Assembly: GCA_050949885.1 (NCBI GenBank)
Contig: JBMNGO010000001.1
Coordinates: 1 to 64,000, forward strand
Reading direction: 5' to 3'
Length of the DNA: 64,000 bases
Source: JBMNGO01 sp050949885
Lineage (GTDB): Bacteria; Bacillota; Syntrophomonadia; Syntrophomonadales; Syntrophomonadaceae
The notes beneath the pieces are model-generated. The model made no database searches and was not told where the DNA came from. It saw only the letters and a program-made list of their open reading frames with translations. Shown here in pieces: positions 25,270 to 34,443 of this stretch. Both the position numbers and the translations under genes were made by a program. Position 1 is the first letter of the stretch. Every line of letters begins with the position of its first letter.

Positions 25270-25893
25270 ATGATTATTACTATTCCAACCATAAGAAACA
25301 TACCTACTAATGAGCAAGTAATCTGTCTCACTTTTGATGATGGCCCCCACAGCTTATACACTCCCAGGGCAGTAGAGACACTGCAAAGGTATAATAGCCA
25401 GGCTACCTGGTTTATACTGGGGCAACAGGCAGAAACAAGAATGGATATACTTACCGCCATATCACAAGGGGGGAATGACATTGGAGTCCACAGCTATGAC
25501 CACGTGAGACTAACCGGGCTTTCCCAACCACAGATAATCACCCGCCTGCAACGAACCAAGGCATTAATCCAGGAGGCTACAGGGCAGTTTTGGCCGTATT
25601 TCAGGCCTCCTGACGGAGCATATAATGATTCTGTCCTTCAGGCTGCTGAGAGTGTAGGTTTTAAGTGGAATGTAATGTGGTCTGTTGATCCCAGGGATTA
25701 CGAAGCATCCGCACCTCAAATTGTCAGCCGAGTACTGGCCGGTCTCGAGCCGGGAGCCATTATAATTATGCATGAAGTAACCGCCCCTACTAACGTGGCC
25801 CTGCCAGTAATTTTAGAGCAAATAGGTCAACGGGGATATCGGGCCGTGAGCCTCAGTAATCTGTTAGGCAGGAATATACAGGCAAAAGGTTAG
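25270..25893 (+). CDS. Polysaccharide deacetylase (NodB fold)
   Basis: The 207-residue protein has the NodB homology motifs: TFDDGPH (catalytic and metal Asp), HSYDH (two metal His), FRPPDGAYN (motif 3, with RPP), W.VDPRDY, and a late IIMHE where most have LHD or LHE. Such enzymes remove N-acetyl groups from peptidoglycan, chitin or related glycans. No signal peptide or membrane anchor is predicted, which is unusual for a wall-acting member; the start (ATG 25270, after AGGAGG) could hide a longer form from GTG 25252, but that adds no leader. In spore formers several such proteins act in the cortex, but this is inference. Confidence 0.85.
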   Translation: MIITIPTIRNIPTNEQVICLTFDDGPHSLYTPRAVETLQRYNSQATWFILGQQAETRMDILTAISQGGNDIGVHSYDHVRLTGLSQPQIITRLQRTKALIQEATGQFWPYFRPPDGAYNDSVLQAAESVGFKWNVMWSVDPRDYEASAPQIVSRVLAGLEPGAIIIMHEVTAPTNVALPVILEQIGQRGYRAVSLSNLLGRNIQAKG

Positions 25894-26012
25894 AAAGATT
25901 GGTTGCACATTTATTAAACTTGTTCTATTATCCAAGTGTAGAATCAGTTTAAATGGTTGAATATTATAGTATGACTATGAAGAGATCATTCTTTAACCCA
26001 GGGGGAAGGTTT

Positions 26013-26096
26013 ATGGCAATTTTGTTAGAAGTCTTAATTCCCTTAGGCATCCTTTTGTTGATAATATTAATTCGCAGCAGATATGGCGGCGGTTGA
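26013..26096 (+). CDS. 27-residue single-pass membrane peptide
   Basis: Short ORF with a very good site (GGGGGAAGG, starting 12 bases before ATG). The peptide has a Met-Ala start, a hydrophobic stretch rich in Leu and Ile from residues 3-20 with one Glu and one Pro, then R-S-R-Y-G-G-G at the end. Basic residues after the helix predict the C-terminus inside. Several sporulation-associated and stress-associated micro-proteins of Firmicutes have this architecture, but I do not recognise this one. It stands between the deacetylase and the convergent DUF3006 gene. Confidence 0.5.
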   Translation: MAILLEVLIPLGILLLIILIRSRYGGG

Positions 26097-26175
26097 GGTT
26101 GTTGACCACATCTTCCGTGAGAAGAAGGATACCATTAAACAGCATAAGCGGCTACTCTACCAGTTTAGCGGTGGT

Positions 26176-26373
26176 TCATTCAAACAACTGGTCAGTAAGC
26201 CGCTTAATCTTTTCTTGCCGTTCCCGTGTAGCCTGTTGATCCACACTAATAGCTATTGTTATAACATCACCCTCTCTAACCTGGGCAGGCAAGATTTTGC
26301 GAGGCCAAGCGTAAGATTTTCCTTCATATTCGATTACAACCATATCTCCCTCAAAACGATCAATTATAAACAT
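26176..26373 (-). CDS. DUF3006 domain protein
   Basis: The 65-residue protein begins MFIIDRFEGDMVVIEYEG, continues with W.RKILP and V.EGDVITI, and ends in a Lys/Arg/Glu-rich helix. This is the DUF3006 pattern, often a companion of extracellular MBL-fold proteins; its function is unknown. It begins 16 bases after the stop of the MBL gene upstream on the minus strand, and the pair is very likely one operon. GGGGGGAATG provides the start context. Confidence 0.75.
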   Translation of the reverse strand: MFIIDRFEGDMVVIEYEGKSYAWPRKILPAQVREGDVITIAISVDQQATRERQEKIKRLTDQLFE

Positions 26374-26389
26374 CTAACATTCCCCCCTT

Positions 26390-27445
26390 TTATGGATTAC
26401 AATTGCTACATGGCCTAAAACCGCTTTCTATAGCTTCTTCGCGCTGGGAAAAATAAACTTGGTTATGTGCTTCAGGCAGATTCCGGCAGTTGGATAAATG
26501 GAATACTTGTGATTTTTTATTGCCTATATACTTCTCCTGAGGCTGATTGGTTACTGGATCTTGGTTTCGAACTTCGATGCTGGGTTTTATGGTCAGTTTA
26601 TCGCCATCGCAGCTAATTACGATGGTCCCATTTATATCGGTTCTTAAAACCTCAGTTTTCGCCTTTTGTAGGAGTTGCATTATCTCCCGATGAGGGTGCC
26701 CGTAGCGATTATCAGTTCCCACTGAAATAATTGCCAGCTTTGGCGCCACTTTATCCAAAAACTCTGCATTTAGTGCGCTCTGAGAGCTGCCATGGTGCGG
26801 TACTTTCAGCACATCAGCCTTGATATCATATCCTCCATCCAATATTTCCTGCCTTGACACAGGCTCAGCATCCCCGGTAAAAAGAAAGGCCTGATCCTTG
26901 TAAGTCAGCTTCAAAACAGCGCTGTAATCATTGAGACTCTCATAATTATCGCTGTTGGGAGCCACAAAACAGGCATCAAACATAGCATTGACATCCATTT
27001 TGACGCCGGCCTTGGCCTGGGTTATTTTTAGTCCTTTTTTCTTGATGCTCAATAATAGGTTTTCATAAGTTTGGGTAGTGTGAGCCACTTTGGGCATATA
27101 TATTTTCCCAATTCCTAATTCTTCCACAATAGCCTGCATACTGCCAATGTGGTCATTATGAGGATGGGTGGCTACTAAGTGATCTATATGTTTGACTCCG
27201 CAGGACCTCAAGTAATCCAGTATAATCTCCTCTTTGCCCATATCGCCTGCATCTATCAGGATATTTTCTCCTGATGCCAGCTGGATCAGGGTACAATCGC
27301 CCTGCCCCACATCAATGAAGTGAAGGGTTACACCACCATCGGCAATAAGATCTACATTAATGCTATTTTCTGGGGCCCAACAGCCACAGAATACAAAGGA
27401 AACCATAAGTAAGATGGTTAAGGTTAGCCTTTTCATATTCTTCAT
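26390..27445 (-). CDS. Secreted ComEC/Rec2-like MBL-fold protein with Ada-type zinc tail
   Basis: The 351-residue protein has an N-terminal signal of about 20 residues ending FVFCGC, probably a lipoprotein leader. The MBL domain (about 35-275) carries FIDVGQGDCTLI, LIDAGD, the metal motif THPHNDH, LFTGDAE, and VPHHGSS. This arrangement is the ComEC/Rec2 C-terminal nuclease-like type without the membrane channel. The last 45 residues (YIGNKKSQVFHLSNCRNLP...GFRPCSNCNP) form an Ada-type Zn-binding Cys motif, common in secreted nucleases. I infer an extracellular nuclease or phosphodiesterase. AGGAGTC lies upstream of ATG 27445. The DUF3006 gene follows. Confidence 0.85.
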   Translation of the reverse strand: MKNMKRLTLTILLMVSFVFCGCWAPENSINVDLIADGGVTLHFIDVGQGDCTLIQLASGENILIDAGDMGKEEIILDYLRSCGVKHIDHLVATHPHNDHIGSMQAIVEELGIGKIYMPKVAHTTQTYENLLLSIKKKGLKITQAKAGVKMDVNAMFDACFVAPNSDNYESLNDYSAVLKLTYKDQAFLFTGDAEPVSRQEILDGGYDIKADVLKVPHHGSSQSALNAEFLDKVAPKLAIISVGTDNRYGHPHREIMQLLQKAKTEVLRTDINGTIVISCDGDKLTIKPSIEVRNQDPVTNQPQEKYIGNKKSQVFHLSNCRNLPEAHNQVYFSQREEAIESGFRPCSNCNP

Positions 27446-27543
27446 GCGATGACTCCTTGATGGTTAATTACTCCCCCCTGCATCAATTGCTAGTATACTA
27501 TTTTCGAAGAAAAAATGGTTTTTTATTTGGTATAATTATGTTT

Positions 27544-27573
27544 TTGCATATTGGATTTTATTTTTGCTAAAAT
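27544..27573 (+). promoter_or_regulatory. Candidate promoter of the glycine cleavage operon
   Basis: TTGCAT (27544-27549), 18-base spacer, TAAAAT (27568-27573). It leaves a leader of about 125 bases before gcvT. I looked for the conserved glycine-aptamer elements in that leader and did not see them. Confidence 0.5.
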
Positions 27574-27704
27574 ATTACTGTATTTTAATAGTTTTGGAGA
27601 AAAATAGGGAATACCTTAGAAAAATACCACCCAACTTCAGACTATCATCACGTTCATATGAAGCAAAATCCTTATCAAGGTACATTAGTAGAAGGAGGTA
27701 TACG

Positions 27705-28811
27705 ATGTCGTTAAAGCAAACGCCATTATATCAGATGCACCTTAAATACAAGGGTAGGATGATTGATTTCGGCGGCTGGGAATTACCGGTTCAGTATGAA
27801 GGCATGGGTATTATAAAAGAGCATAATATGGTACGCGAAAACGCAGGACTTTTCGATGTATCACATATGGGAGAAGTCCTGATCCAAGGCGATAAAGCCG
27901 AAGATTTTATACAATACCTGGTCTGTAATGATGTAAAATCATTAAGAGATGGACAAGTGCTGTATAGCCCCATGTGTTATCCCGATGGCGGGGTTGTGGA
28001 CGATCTTCTGATATATCGTTATAACAGCAAAAAATATCTTTTGGTCATTAACGCTGCCAACACGGAAAAAGACTACGCCTGGATAAGCCAAAACCTGATC
28101 AATGAGGTAGAGGCCATCAATGTTTCTGCTGATTACGCTCAGCTTGCGCTCCAGGGCCCCAAAGCCCAGGAAATACTGCAAAGAATTAGTGATACGGATT
28201 TAAACGATATCAGGTTTTTCTGGTTCAACCCAACCGTAAGAATATCCGGAGTTGAATGCATAGTCTCCCGTACTGGCTATACAGGCGAGGACGGTTTTGA
28301 GATATATGTTACTCCAGAACAAGCCTGCTTTATCTGGGAAGAAATTATTAGAACCGGAGGAGATTCGGTAAGCCCCATCGGCTTAGGTGCCAGGGATAGC
28401 CTTAGGTTTGAAGCCAGACTGCCTTTGTACGGTCAGGAAATTGATAAAGATATAACCCCCCTGGAGGCAGGATTGGGTTTCTTTGTCAAGCTGAATAAGG
28501 CGGACTTTATCGGCAAATCCGCTTTGCTGCAGCAAAAAGAAGCCGGCCTGAAAAGGAAACTCGTAGAATTCTCAATGGTGGGGAAAGGCATTCCCCGTTC
28601 TCATTATCCAGTATATAATGGAGGACAGGCTATCGGTTATGTTACTTCTGGTATGCACTCCCCTACATTTAAAAAACCGCTGGGACTGGCTTTAATAAAA
28701 ACCGAACACTGTTCCCCGGGTACGGAAATAGACATAATAATTCGCGAAAAGGCTGTACCTGCTCTGGTAGGTGAGGGCTTGTTCTATAAGAAAAAGACCA
28801 AAGCCAAATAA
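27705..28811 (+). CDS. gcvT: Glycine cleavage T protein (aminomethyltransferase)
   Basis: The 368-residue protein has N-terminal TPLY..H...GRMIDFGGWELPVQY, AGLFDVSHMGE, and the folate-binding Asp in V.DDLLIYR; RTGYTGEDGFEIY and GLGARDSLR.EA are also present. GcvT takes the aminomethyl group from lipoyl-GcvH, transfers the methylene to tetrahydrofolate and releases ammonia. ATG 27705 follows GAAGGAGG at ideal spacing; the frame's extension to 27564 lies in the leader and is not coding. First gene of gcvT-gcvH-gcvPA-gcvPB-lpdA-lplA. Confidence 0.97.
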   Translation: MSLKQTPLYQMHLKYKGRMIDFGGWELPVQYEGMGIIKEHNMVRENAGLFDVSHMGEVLIQGDKAEDFIQYLVCNDVKSLRDGQVLYSPMCYPDGGVVDDLLIYRYNSKKYLLVINAANTEKDYAWISQNLINEVEAINVSADYAQLALQGPKAQEILQRISDTDLNDIRFFWFNPTVRISGVECIVSRTGYTGEDGFEIYVTPEQACFIWEEIIRTGGDSVSPIGLGARDSLRFEARLPLYGQEIDKDITPLEAGLGFFVKLNKADFIGKSALLQQKEAGLKRKLVEFSMVGKGIPRSHYPVYNGGQAIGYVTSGMHSPTFKKPLGLALIKTEHCSPGTEIDIIIREKAVPALVGEGLFYKKKTKAK

Positions 28812-28853
28812 ATAAACAGATTAACCAATTAACAAGAAATGGAGGAAATTTAC

Positions 28854-29249
28854 ATGGATATTCCGGAAAACTTGCTTTATACCCAGGATCACGAGTGGAT
28901 CAGTGTAGAAGGAAATAATGGGAAAATCGGGATTACGGATTACGCCCAAACCCATTTAGGCGATATTGTCTACATAGAACTGCCCGCAACAGACTCGGAG
29001 GTTGCACAGGGTGAGAGTATTGGCGTAATTGAATCGGTAAAAGCGGTTGCCAACGTTTTTAGCCCTGCTTCAGGCACCATCATTGAGGTAAATGAAGAAC
29101 TGGAAGATTCGCCCGAGCTGTTAAATACCGATCCTTACGAAAATTGGATAGCAATCATTGAATTAACCGAATTAAGTGAACTCGACAACTTGATGACCGC
29201 TGAAGCCTATGCAACCTATTGCCATAACCTGGAAGAAAACGAGGGATAA
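28854..29249 (+). CDS. gcvH: Glycine cleavage H protein
   Basis: The 131-residue lipoyl carrier has YTQDHEWIS at the start and the lipoylation site Lys63 in ESVKAV, followed by SPASGTIIEVNEEL and the C-terminal ENWI helix. It shuttles the aminomethyl and dihydrolipoyl groups between the P, T and L proteins. ATG 28854 has GGAGG nine bases upstream; the longer frame from 28839 overlaps that site. It ends three bases before gcvPA. Confidence 0.97.
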   Translation: MDIPENLLYTQDHEWISVEGNNGKIGITDYAQTHLGDIVYIELPATDSEVAQGESIGVIESVKAVANVFSPASGTIIEVNEELEDSPELLNTDPYENWIAIIELTELSELDNLMTAEAYATYCHNLEENEG

Positions 29250-29252
29250 GCG

Positions 29253-30563
29253 ATGAAATATACACCTAACCCTTCCCCGGTTGTAGAGGAAATGTTAAAA
29301 ACTATAGGGTTAACCAGTCTGGATGACCTGTTTAAGGATATTAAAGATGGATTAAAACTGCATGAATTGCAAATACCTGCGGGTATTTCGGAAATGGAGC
29401 TGCGCAGGCGTTTGAAGGATTTAGCCGCCCGCAATATCAACACCGAAGAATATCCGTGTTTTTTGGGGGCGGGGGCTTACGATCGCTATATACCCGCAGC
29501 ATTGGAGCAATTATTGCTGCGCTCGGAATTTTATAGCGCCTATACTCCCTATCAACCCGAGATCAGCCAGGGAATACTGCAATCCATTTTTGAATATCAG
29601 ACAATGATCTGCAAGCTTACCGGACTGGATGTATCCAATGCTTCATTATATGATGGAGGCAGTGCTCTGGCAGAAGCTTGCAATGTTGCCTGGGCCCATG
29701 GCAAGGGACGGAAAAAAGTTGTGATTCCGGATACAGTGCACCCTGAATACCTCGATATTTTGCAGGCCTATTCCCTTTCCGGCCGTCTTCAGGTTGAAGT
29801 TATCCCCAGCCATGACGGCTCCGTTGATGTTGAGGCAATGGTTAAAGCCATTGACGGCAACACAGCCTGTGCCATTATCCAACAGCCCAATTTTTACGGT
29901 ATAATAGAAGATCCCAGTCTGGTTGCAAAAGCCGCCCATGACCATAAAGCCCTCTTTATTATGGCAGTTGAGCCTATTTCCCTGGCCCTGTTAAAGTCCC
30001 CCGGCGAATGGGGTGCTGATATTGCAGTGGGGGAAGGCCAGCCTTTGGGTAACAGCCTCAGTTTTGGCGGTCCCTATCTGGGATTCATGGCTTCCCAAAA
30101 AAGCCTGATGCGCAAGATTCCAGGCCGTATTGTGGGCCAGACCACGGATGAGGATAGCCATAGGGCCTATGTGCTTACTTTGCAGGCCCGGGAACAACAT
30201 ATCAGGCGAGAACTGGCTGGTTCCAATATCTGTTCCAACGAGGCCCTCTGTGCCCTGGCAGCTACCATATATTTAACTTTGGTGGGAGAAAAGGGCCTTA
30301 AAGATATTGCCACCCGTTCCCACAGTTTGGCAGTTTATGCCTGCCAGGCCTTTAAAAAAGCCGGACTGGAATTGAAATATCAAAAGCCCTTTTTCAACGA
30401 GTTTGCCCTTAAGATCGATGATCCGGGAGCTGCCAACCGCAGATTGCTGGAAAATCGCATCATCGGTGGTTATGAGTTGGATGGCGCTCTCCTTTTAGCT
30501 TTTACTGAAAAGAGAACCAAACACGAAATTGACCAACTTGTAGCCATATTAGGAGGGAAATAA
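29253..30563 (+). CDS. gcvPA: Glycine dehydrogenase (decarboxylating) subunit 1
   Basis: The 436-residue N-terminal half of the P protein has FLGAGAYDRYIPAAL, YTPYQPEISQGILQSIFEYQTM, and NASLYDGGSA. A QPLGNSLSFGGPYLGF segment and TLQAREQHIRRE.A.SNICSNEALCA follow. In bacteria with split P protein, it pairs with subunit 2 to decarboxylate glycine and pass the aminomethyl group to GcvH. ATG 29253 lies three bases after the gcvH stop, so it is tightly coupled. No odd features. Confidence 0.97.
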   Translation: MKYTPNPSPVVEEMLKTIGLTSLDDLFKDIKDGLKLHELQIPAGISEMELRRRLKDLAARNINTEEYPCFLGAGAYDRYIPAALEQLLLRSEFYSAYTPYQPEISQGILQSIFEYQTMICKLTGLDVSNASLYDGGSALAEACNVAWAHGKGRKKVVIPDTVHPEYLDILQAYSLSGRLQVEVIPSHDGSVDVEAMVKAIDGNTACAIIQQPNFYGIIEDPSLVAKAAHDHKALFIMAVEPISLALLKSPGEWGADIAVGEGQPLGNSLSFGGPYLGFMASQKSLMRKIPGRIVGQTTDEDSHRAYVLTLQAREQHIRRELAGSNICSNEALCALAATIYLTLVGEKGLKDIATRSHSLAVYACQAFKKAGLELKYQKPFFNEFALKIDDPGAANRRLLENRIIGGYELDGALLLAFTEKRTKHEIDQLVAILGGK

Positions 30564-30565
30564 GG

Positions 30566-32014
30566 ATGAATAAGCTGATTTTTGAAAAACATGTGGCAGG
30601 CAGTAATCCCTTTTCCCTGCCTGATAGCCAAATACCCGAAGCAGACATAAAGAATAGCATCCCTGCCCACTTTTTGCGCCAGGAAGCCATATCCCTGCCG
30701 GAAGTAAGTGAAGTTGAAGCAGTACGCCATTTTACCGAACTTTCCACCAGGGCCTATGGGGTTGATTCAGGTTTCTACCCGCTGGGTTCCTGTACCATGA
30801 AATATAACCCCAAAATCAACGAATGGGCGGCCCGGCTTCCGGGATTTGCCGCTTTGCACCCTTACCAACCAGAAGATTCCGTACAGGGTGCCCTGCAACT
30901 GTATTATGAGATGCAGGAAATGCTGTCGGAAATTACCGGGATGGACAGCTTTTCCTTACAGCCGGCAGCAGGTGCTCATGGAGAAATGGCCGGGGTAATG
31001 ATTATTAAAGCCTATCATCAGCACCGGCAGGATTATAAAAGGACCAAGATGCTGGTTCCTGATTCCGCACACGGGACCAATCCTGCTACCGCCAATGTGG
31101 TAGGATATCAGGTAATAGAAGTCAAATCCAATTCCCGAGGCCTGGTAGACCTGGATGATCTCCGGAGCAAGATGAACGATGAAATAGCTGGTCTGATGCT
31201 GACCAATCCCAATACGTTGGGTTTGTTTGAGGAAGATATTCAGGAAATCGCTGCCATTGTCCATGATTGCGGAGGTCTGCTTTATTATGACGGAGCTAAT
31301 CTGAATGGCATAATCGGGATGGCTCGTCCTGGTGATATGGGATTTGATGTGGTGCACGTCAATCTTCACAAAACCTTTGGCACCCCACACGGCGGAGGAG
31401 GACCGGGATCGGGCCCGGTAGGAGTCAAAGCTCCCCTGGCTGGTTTCCTGCCTAAACCGGTAGTGGTTAGAAATGGAGATAGCTACACCTTTGATTACGC
31501 TCGTCCCCTATCCATTGGCAAGGTCAAAAACTTTTACGGCAATTTTGGGGTTATCGTCAAAGCTTATGCCTATATTCTGGCCCTGGGCGGCGAAGGCCTC
31601 AAAGAAGCATGCCAGCATGCCGTATTAAACGCCAACTACCTGCGTCATCGGCTGCGGGATACTTACCACATCCCCCAGGATCGATTGTGCAAACATGAGT
31701 TCATCATAAATTGCAAAAACCAAATGGAAAACGGAGTGAAGACTTTGGATATTGCCAAACGGCTGATAGATTATGGTTATCACCCCCCAACGGTTTATTT
31801 TCCCTTGATCGTTCCGGAAGCTATGATGATCGAACCAACCGAGACCGAAGCCAAGGAAGTCCTTGACCAATTCATCAGGGTTATGGAAACCATTGCCCAA
31901 GAAGCGATGGAAAATCCGGAATTGGTCACCAAGGCCCCCCACCAGGCGGTTATTAAAAGGGTGGATGAAGTAACCGCAGCCCGTAAACCAGTTTTGAAGT
32001 GGGAGGCCGAATAA
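30566..32014 (+). CDS. gcvPB: Glycine dehydrogenase (decarboxylating) subunit 2
   Basis: The 482-residue PLP-binding half of the P protein has the pyridoxal phosphate Lys269 in NLHKTFGTPHGGGGPG. FYPLGSCTMKYNPK near residue 80 and an E-T-E-A C-terminal region are also present. Together with subunit 1 it decarboxylates glycine. It has AGGAGGG directly before ATG 30566, two bases after the gcvPA stop, and it ends two bases before the lpdA GTG. Confidence 0.97.
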   Translation: MNKLIFEKHVAGSNPFSLPDSQIPEADIKNSIPAHFLRQEAISLPEVSEVEAVRHFTELSTRAYGVDSGFYPLGSCTMKYNPKINEWAARLPGFAALHPYQPEDSVQGALQLYYEMQEMLSEITGMDSFSLQPAAGAHGEMAGVMIIKAYHQHRQDYKRTKMLVPDSAHGTNPATANVVGYQVIEVKSNSRGLVDLDDLRSKMNDEIAGLMLTNPNTLGLFEEDIQEIAAIVHDCGGLLYYDGANLNGIIGMARPGDMGFDVVHVNLHKTFGTPHGGGGPGSGPVGVKAPLAGFLPKPVVVRNGDSYTFDYARPLSIGKVKNFYGNFGVIVKAYAYILALGGEGLKEACQHAVLNANYLRHRLRDTYHIPQDRLCKHEFIINCKNQMENGVKTLDIAKRLIDYGYHPPTVYFPLIVPEAMMIEPTETEAKEVLDQFIRVMETIAQEAMENPELVTKAPHQAVIKRVDEVTAARKPVLKWEAE

Positions 32015-32016
32015 CA

Positions 32017-33411
32017 GTGGAAGACCTGATTATCATCGGCGGAGGCCCGGGTGGATATGTGGCAGCCATCCGAGCCCGCCAGTTGGGCATGAAAGTGGTT
32101 CTAGCTGAGAAAGCCGCTTATGGCGGGACCTGCCTGAATCATGGTTGTATACCCACTAAGGCTTATTATCAAAATGCCTCGGTTCTGCGCACCATTAAGT
32201 CATCCCAGGAATATAACCTTAAGATCGATAACCATAGCTTTGATATGGCTGCAGCCCTACAACGCAAAAACCATATTGTAGCCGGCTCCGTAGCCAATAT
32301 TGAAAAAGTATTACAGGCCAATGGCGTAGAACGGGTAATGGGAACAGCCACCCTGGTGGATAAGAATAAGGTCCAGGTAAACGGCCAAACTCTTAAGGCC
32401 CGCCATATTCTTATAGCTACAGGATCAAGACCAGCCTCCCCTGCCCTACCGGGTGCGGATCTGCCTGGAGTCTTAAACAGTGATCAATTGTTGGAACTGA
32501 ATATGATTCCAGACCGTTTAGCCATTATCGGCGGCGGAGTTGTAGGTTTGGAATTCGCTTGCATATTCAATGCCTTCGGCAGTCAGGTAACGGTTTTTGA
32601 ATACCTGCCCGAACTATTGAATTCCATGGATCATGAATTAGGGAAACGCCTACGGGTTTTCTTGAAAAAACAGAGTATAGCTGTCCACACTTCAGCAACA
32701 GTAGAGAAAATTGAGTCCTGGGGCCGGGGCTTAAAGCTGACTGCTACCGCTAAGAAACAAACAGTAGAGACAGAAGCCGATATTATATTGTTTGCCGGGG
32801 GCAGAAAACCCAACACCCAGGGGCTTAATCTTGATAAACTAGGAATCGCGCTTGATGAGGCTGGCTTTATAAAAGTTGACCAGAACTTTGCCACCAATGT
32901 GGAAGGCATTTATGCCGTAGGAGATGTGATTGGAGGAATGATGCTGGCGCATGTAGCTTCAGAAGAAGGCATAATTGCGGTAGAAAACATAGCCGGTCAT
33001 AGCCAGGTCATGGATTACAACGCGATTCCCGCCTGTGTTTTTACTTTTCCTGAAATAGCTTCTGTAGGCATGACCGAAGAACAAGCCAAATCCAAAGGTT
33101 TGGCATATAGAACCGGCAAGTTTCAATTCGCTGCCAACGGGAAGGCCCAGACCATGGGAGAACCCGATGGCATGGTAAAGGTTTTGGCTGACCAAAATGA
33201 TGTTATAATTGGTATGCATATAATAGGGCCCCATGCCAGCGATTTGATCATGGAAGGCACCATGATGGTCAAAAACCGCATGAAGATTGCTGATGTCATT
33301 GCCACGGTTCACCCCCACCCGACCTTGACTGAAGCTATACTTGAAGCAGTGCTGGATATTCAAGGCCAATCCATTCACCTTTTGCCGTCTAGGCGCCAGG
33401 TTCGCCCCTGA
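32017..33411 (+). CDS. lpdA: Dihydrolipoamide dehydrogenase
   Basis: The 464-residue FAD-dependent pyridine nucleotide-disulfide oxidoreductase starts with the FAD site IIGGGPGGYVAAI. Redox cysteines Cys39 and Cys44 lie in GGTCLNHGCIPTK, the NAD site is IIGGGVVGLEFA, and the C-terminal base motif is HPHPTLTEA. It reoxidises dihydrolipoyl-GcvH with NAD+ and is the L protein of this operon. GTG 32017 is preferred, since GGGAGG lies about ten bases upstream inside the gcvPB end. GTG 31999 is in frame but would overlap gcvPB. Confidence 0.96.
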   Translation: MEDLIIIGGGPGGYVAAIRARQLGMKVVLAEKAAYGGTCLNHGCIPTKAYYQNASVLRTIKSSQEYNLKIDNHSFDMAAALQRKNHIVAGSVANIEKVLQANGVERVMGTATLVDKNKVQVNGQTLKARHILIATGSRPASPALPGADLPGVLNSDQLLELNMIPDRLAIIGGGVVGLEFACIFNAFGSQVTVFEYLPELLNSMDHELGKRLRVFLKKQSIAVHTSATVEKIESWGRGLKLTATAKKQTVETEADIILFAGGRKPNTQGLNLDKLGIALDEAGFIKVDQNFATNVEGIYAVGDVIGGMMLAHVASEEGIIAVENIAGHSQVMDYNAIPACVFTFPEIASVGMTEEQAKSKGLAYRTGKFQFAANGKAQTMGEPDGMVKVLADQNDVIIGMHIIGPHASDLIMEGTMMVKNRMKIADVIATVHPHPTLTEAILEAVLDIQGQSIHLLPSRRQVRP

Positions 33412-33456
33412 CCTTCAGGCCTGACAGACTTACAGCCATAGCGGAGGTAAAGTGCC

Positions 33457-34443
33457 ATGATAACCATAATGAATGAATCTGTTGACCCGTATTTTAATAT
33501 GGCCCTGGAAGAATATATATTATCACAAATGCCCAATAACCAAAATTACTTTATGCTCTGGCAGAACCGGCCGGCGGTAATTGTCGGGCGTAATCAGAAT
33601 ACGGTGGAGGAAATAAATGAAGCATTTATCAAAGAGAAGGGAATAAAGGTAGTACGCCGCCTATCCGGAGGAGGGGCTGTTTATCACGATTACGGCAATC
33701 TGAACTTCACTTTCGTAGTATCAGGTCAGCATTATTTTGCCAACTTTCAGATATTCACCCTTCCGGTTATCAGGACTTTGGAGAGGCTCGGGGTCATGGC
33801 GGAAAACGACGGCCGCAATGATATTCTTATAGATGGCCGCAAGTTTTCCGGCAATGCCCAGTATATGTATAAAAACAGGCTTTTACATCATGGCACTATT
33901 TTATTCAATTCCAATATTGAAAACATGGTCAAGGCTTTAACTCCCAGCGGAGCCAAGATTACCTCCAAAGGCATAAAGTCCGTACGCAGCCGGGTCACCA
34001 ATATTTGCGAACACCTGCCCAATCCGGTAGGGATAGAGGAGTTTAAACAGTTATTAACCGCTGAGGTAATGCAGCAAGATCCTGATAGTCACTGCCGTTC
34101 TCTTTCCCCTGAGGAAATCGCCGCCATTAATCATCTGCGCAACAACAAATATGCTACCTGGGACTGGATTTACGGCCAATCTCCAGCCTACAGCAAAAAG
34201 ATAACCCGTTCCTTTCCTTGGGGTAATTTGGACGTGCGCCTGGACATCAAGCAGGGTCTAATAAAAAATATCAGAATATTCGGTGATTATTTTGCCAAAA
34301 AAGATATTGCTTTACTGGAAAAAGGCCTTGTAGGTACTATGTACCAAAAAGAAAAGATTAAACAACAATTAGTGGAATTAGACCTGCAGAGCTTTTTACC
34401 CCAGAGTACTGATGATGAGTTTGCCGATCTGCTTACCAGCTGA
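33457..34443 (+). CDS. lplA: Lipoate-protein ligase A
   Basis: The 328-residue protein has the ligase motif RRLSGGGAVYHD (residues 67-78), then NDILIDGRKFSGNAQ with the Lys expected to contact lipoyl-AMP, and a C-terminal domain (about 245-328) of the LplA accessory type. It activates lipoate with ATP and attaches it to the GcvH lysine. The position 45 bases after lpdA, with GGAGG at 33441-33445, makes it the last gene of the operon. This suggests lipoate is scavenged or recycled for GcvH in this organism. Confidence 0.95.
   Translation: MITIMNESVDPYFNMALEEYILSQMPNNQNYFMLWQNRPAVIVGRNQNTVEEINEAFIKEKGIKVVRRLSGGGAVYHDYGNLNFTFVVSGQHYFANFQIFTLPVIRTLERLGVMAENDGRNDILIDGRKFSGNAQYMYKNRLLHHGTILFNSNIENMVKALTPSGAKITSKGIKSVRSRVTNICEHLPNPVGIEEFKQLLTAEVMQQDPDSHCRSLSPEEIAAINHLRNNKYATWDWIYGQSPAYSKKITRSFPWGNLDVRLDIKQGLIKNIRIFGDYFAKKDIALLEKGLVGTMYQKEKIKQQLVELDLQSFLPQSTDDEFADLLTS

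Noticed and set aside
27450..27704. Glycine riboswitch before gcvT
   Set aside because: No glycine-aptamer signatures are found; the leader is AT-rich without the paired GC-rich stems.
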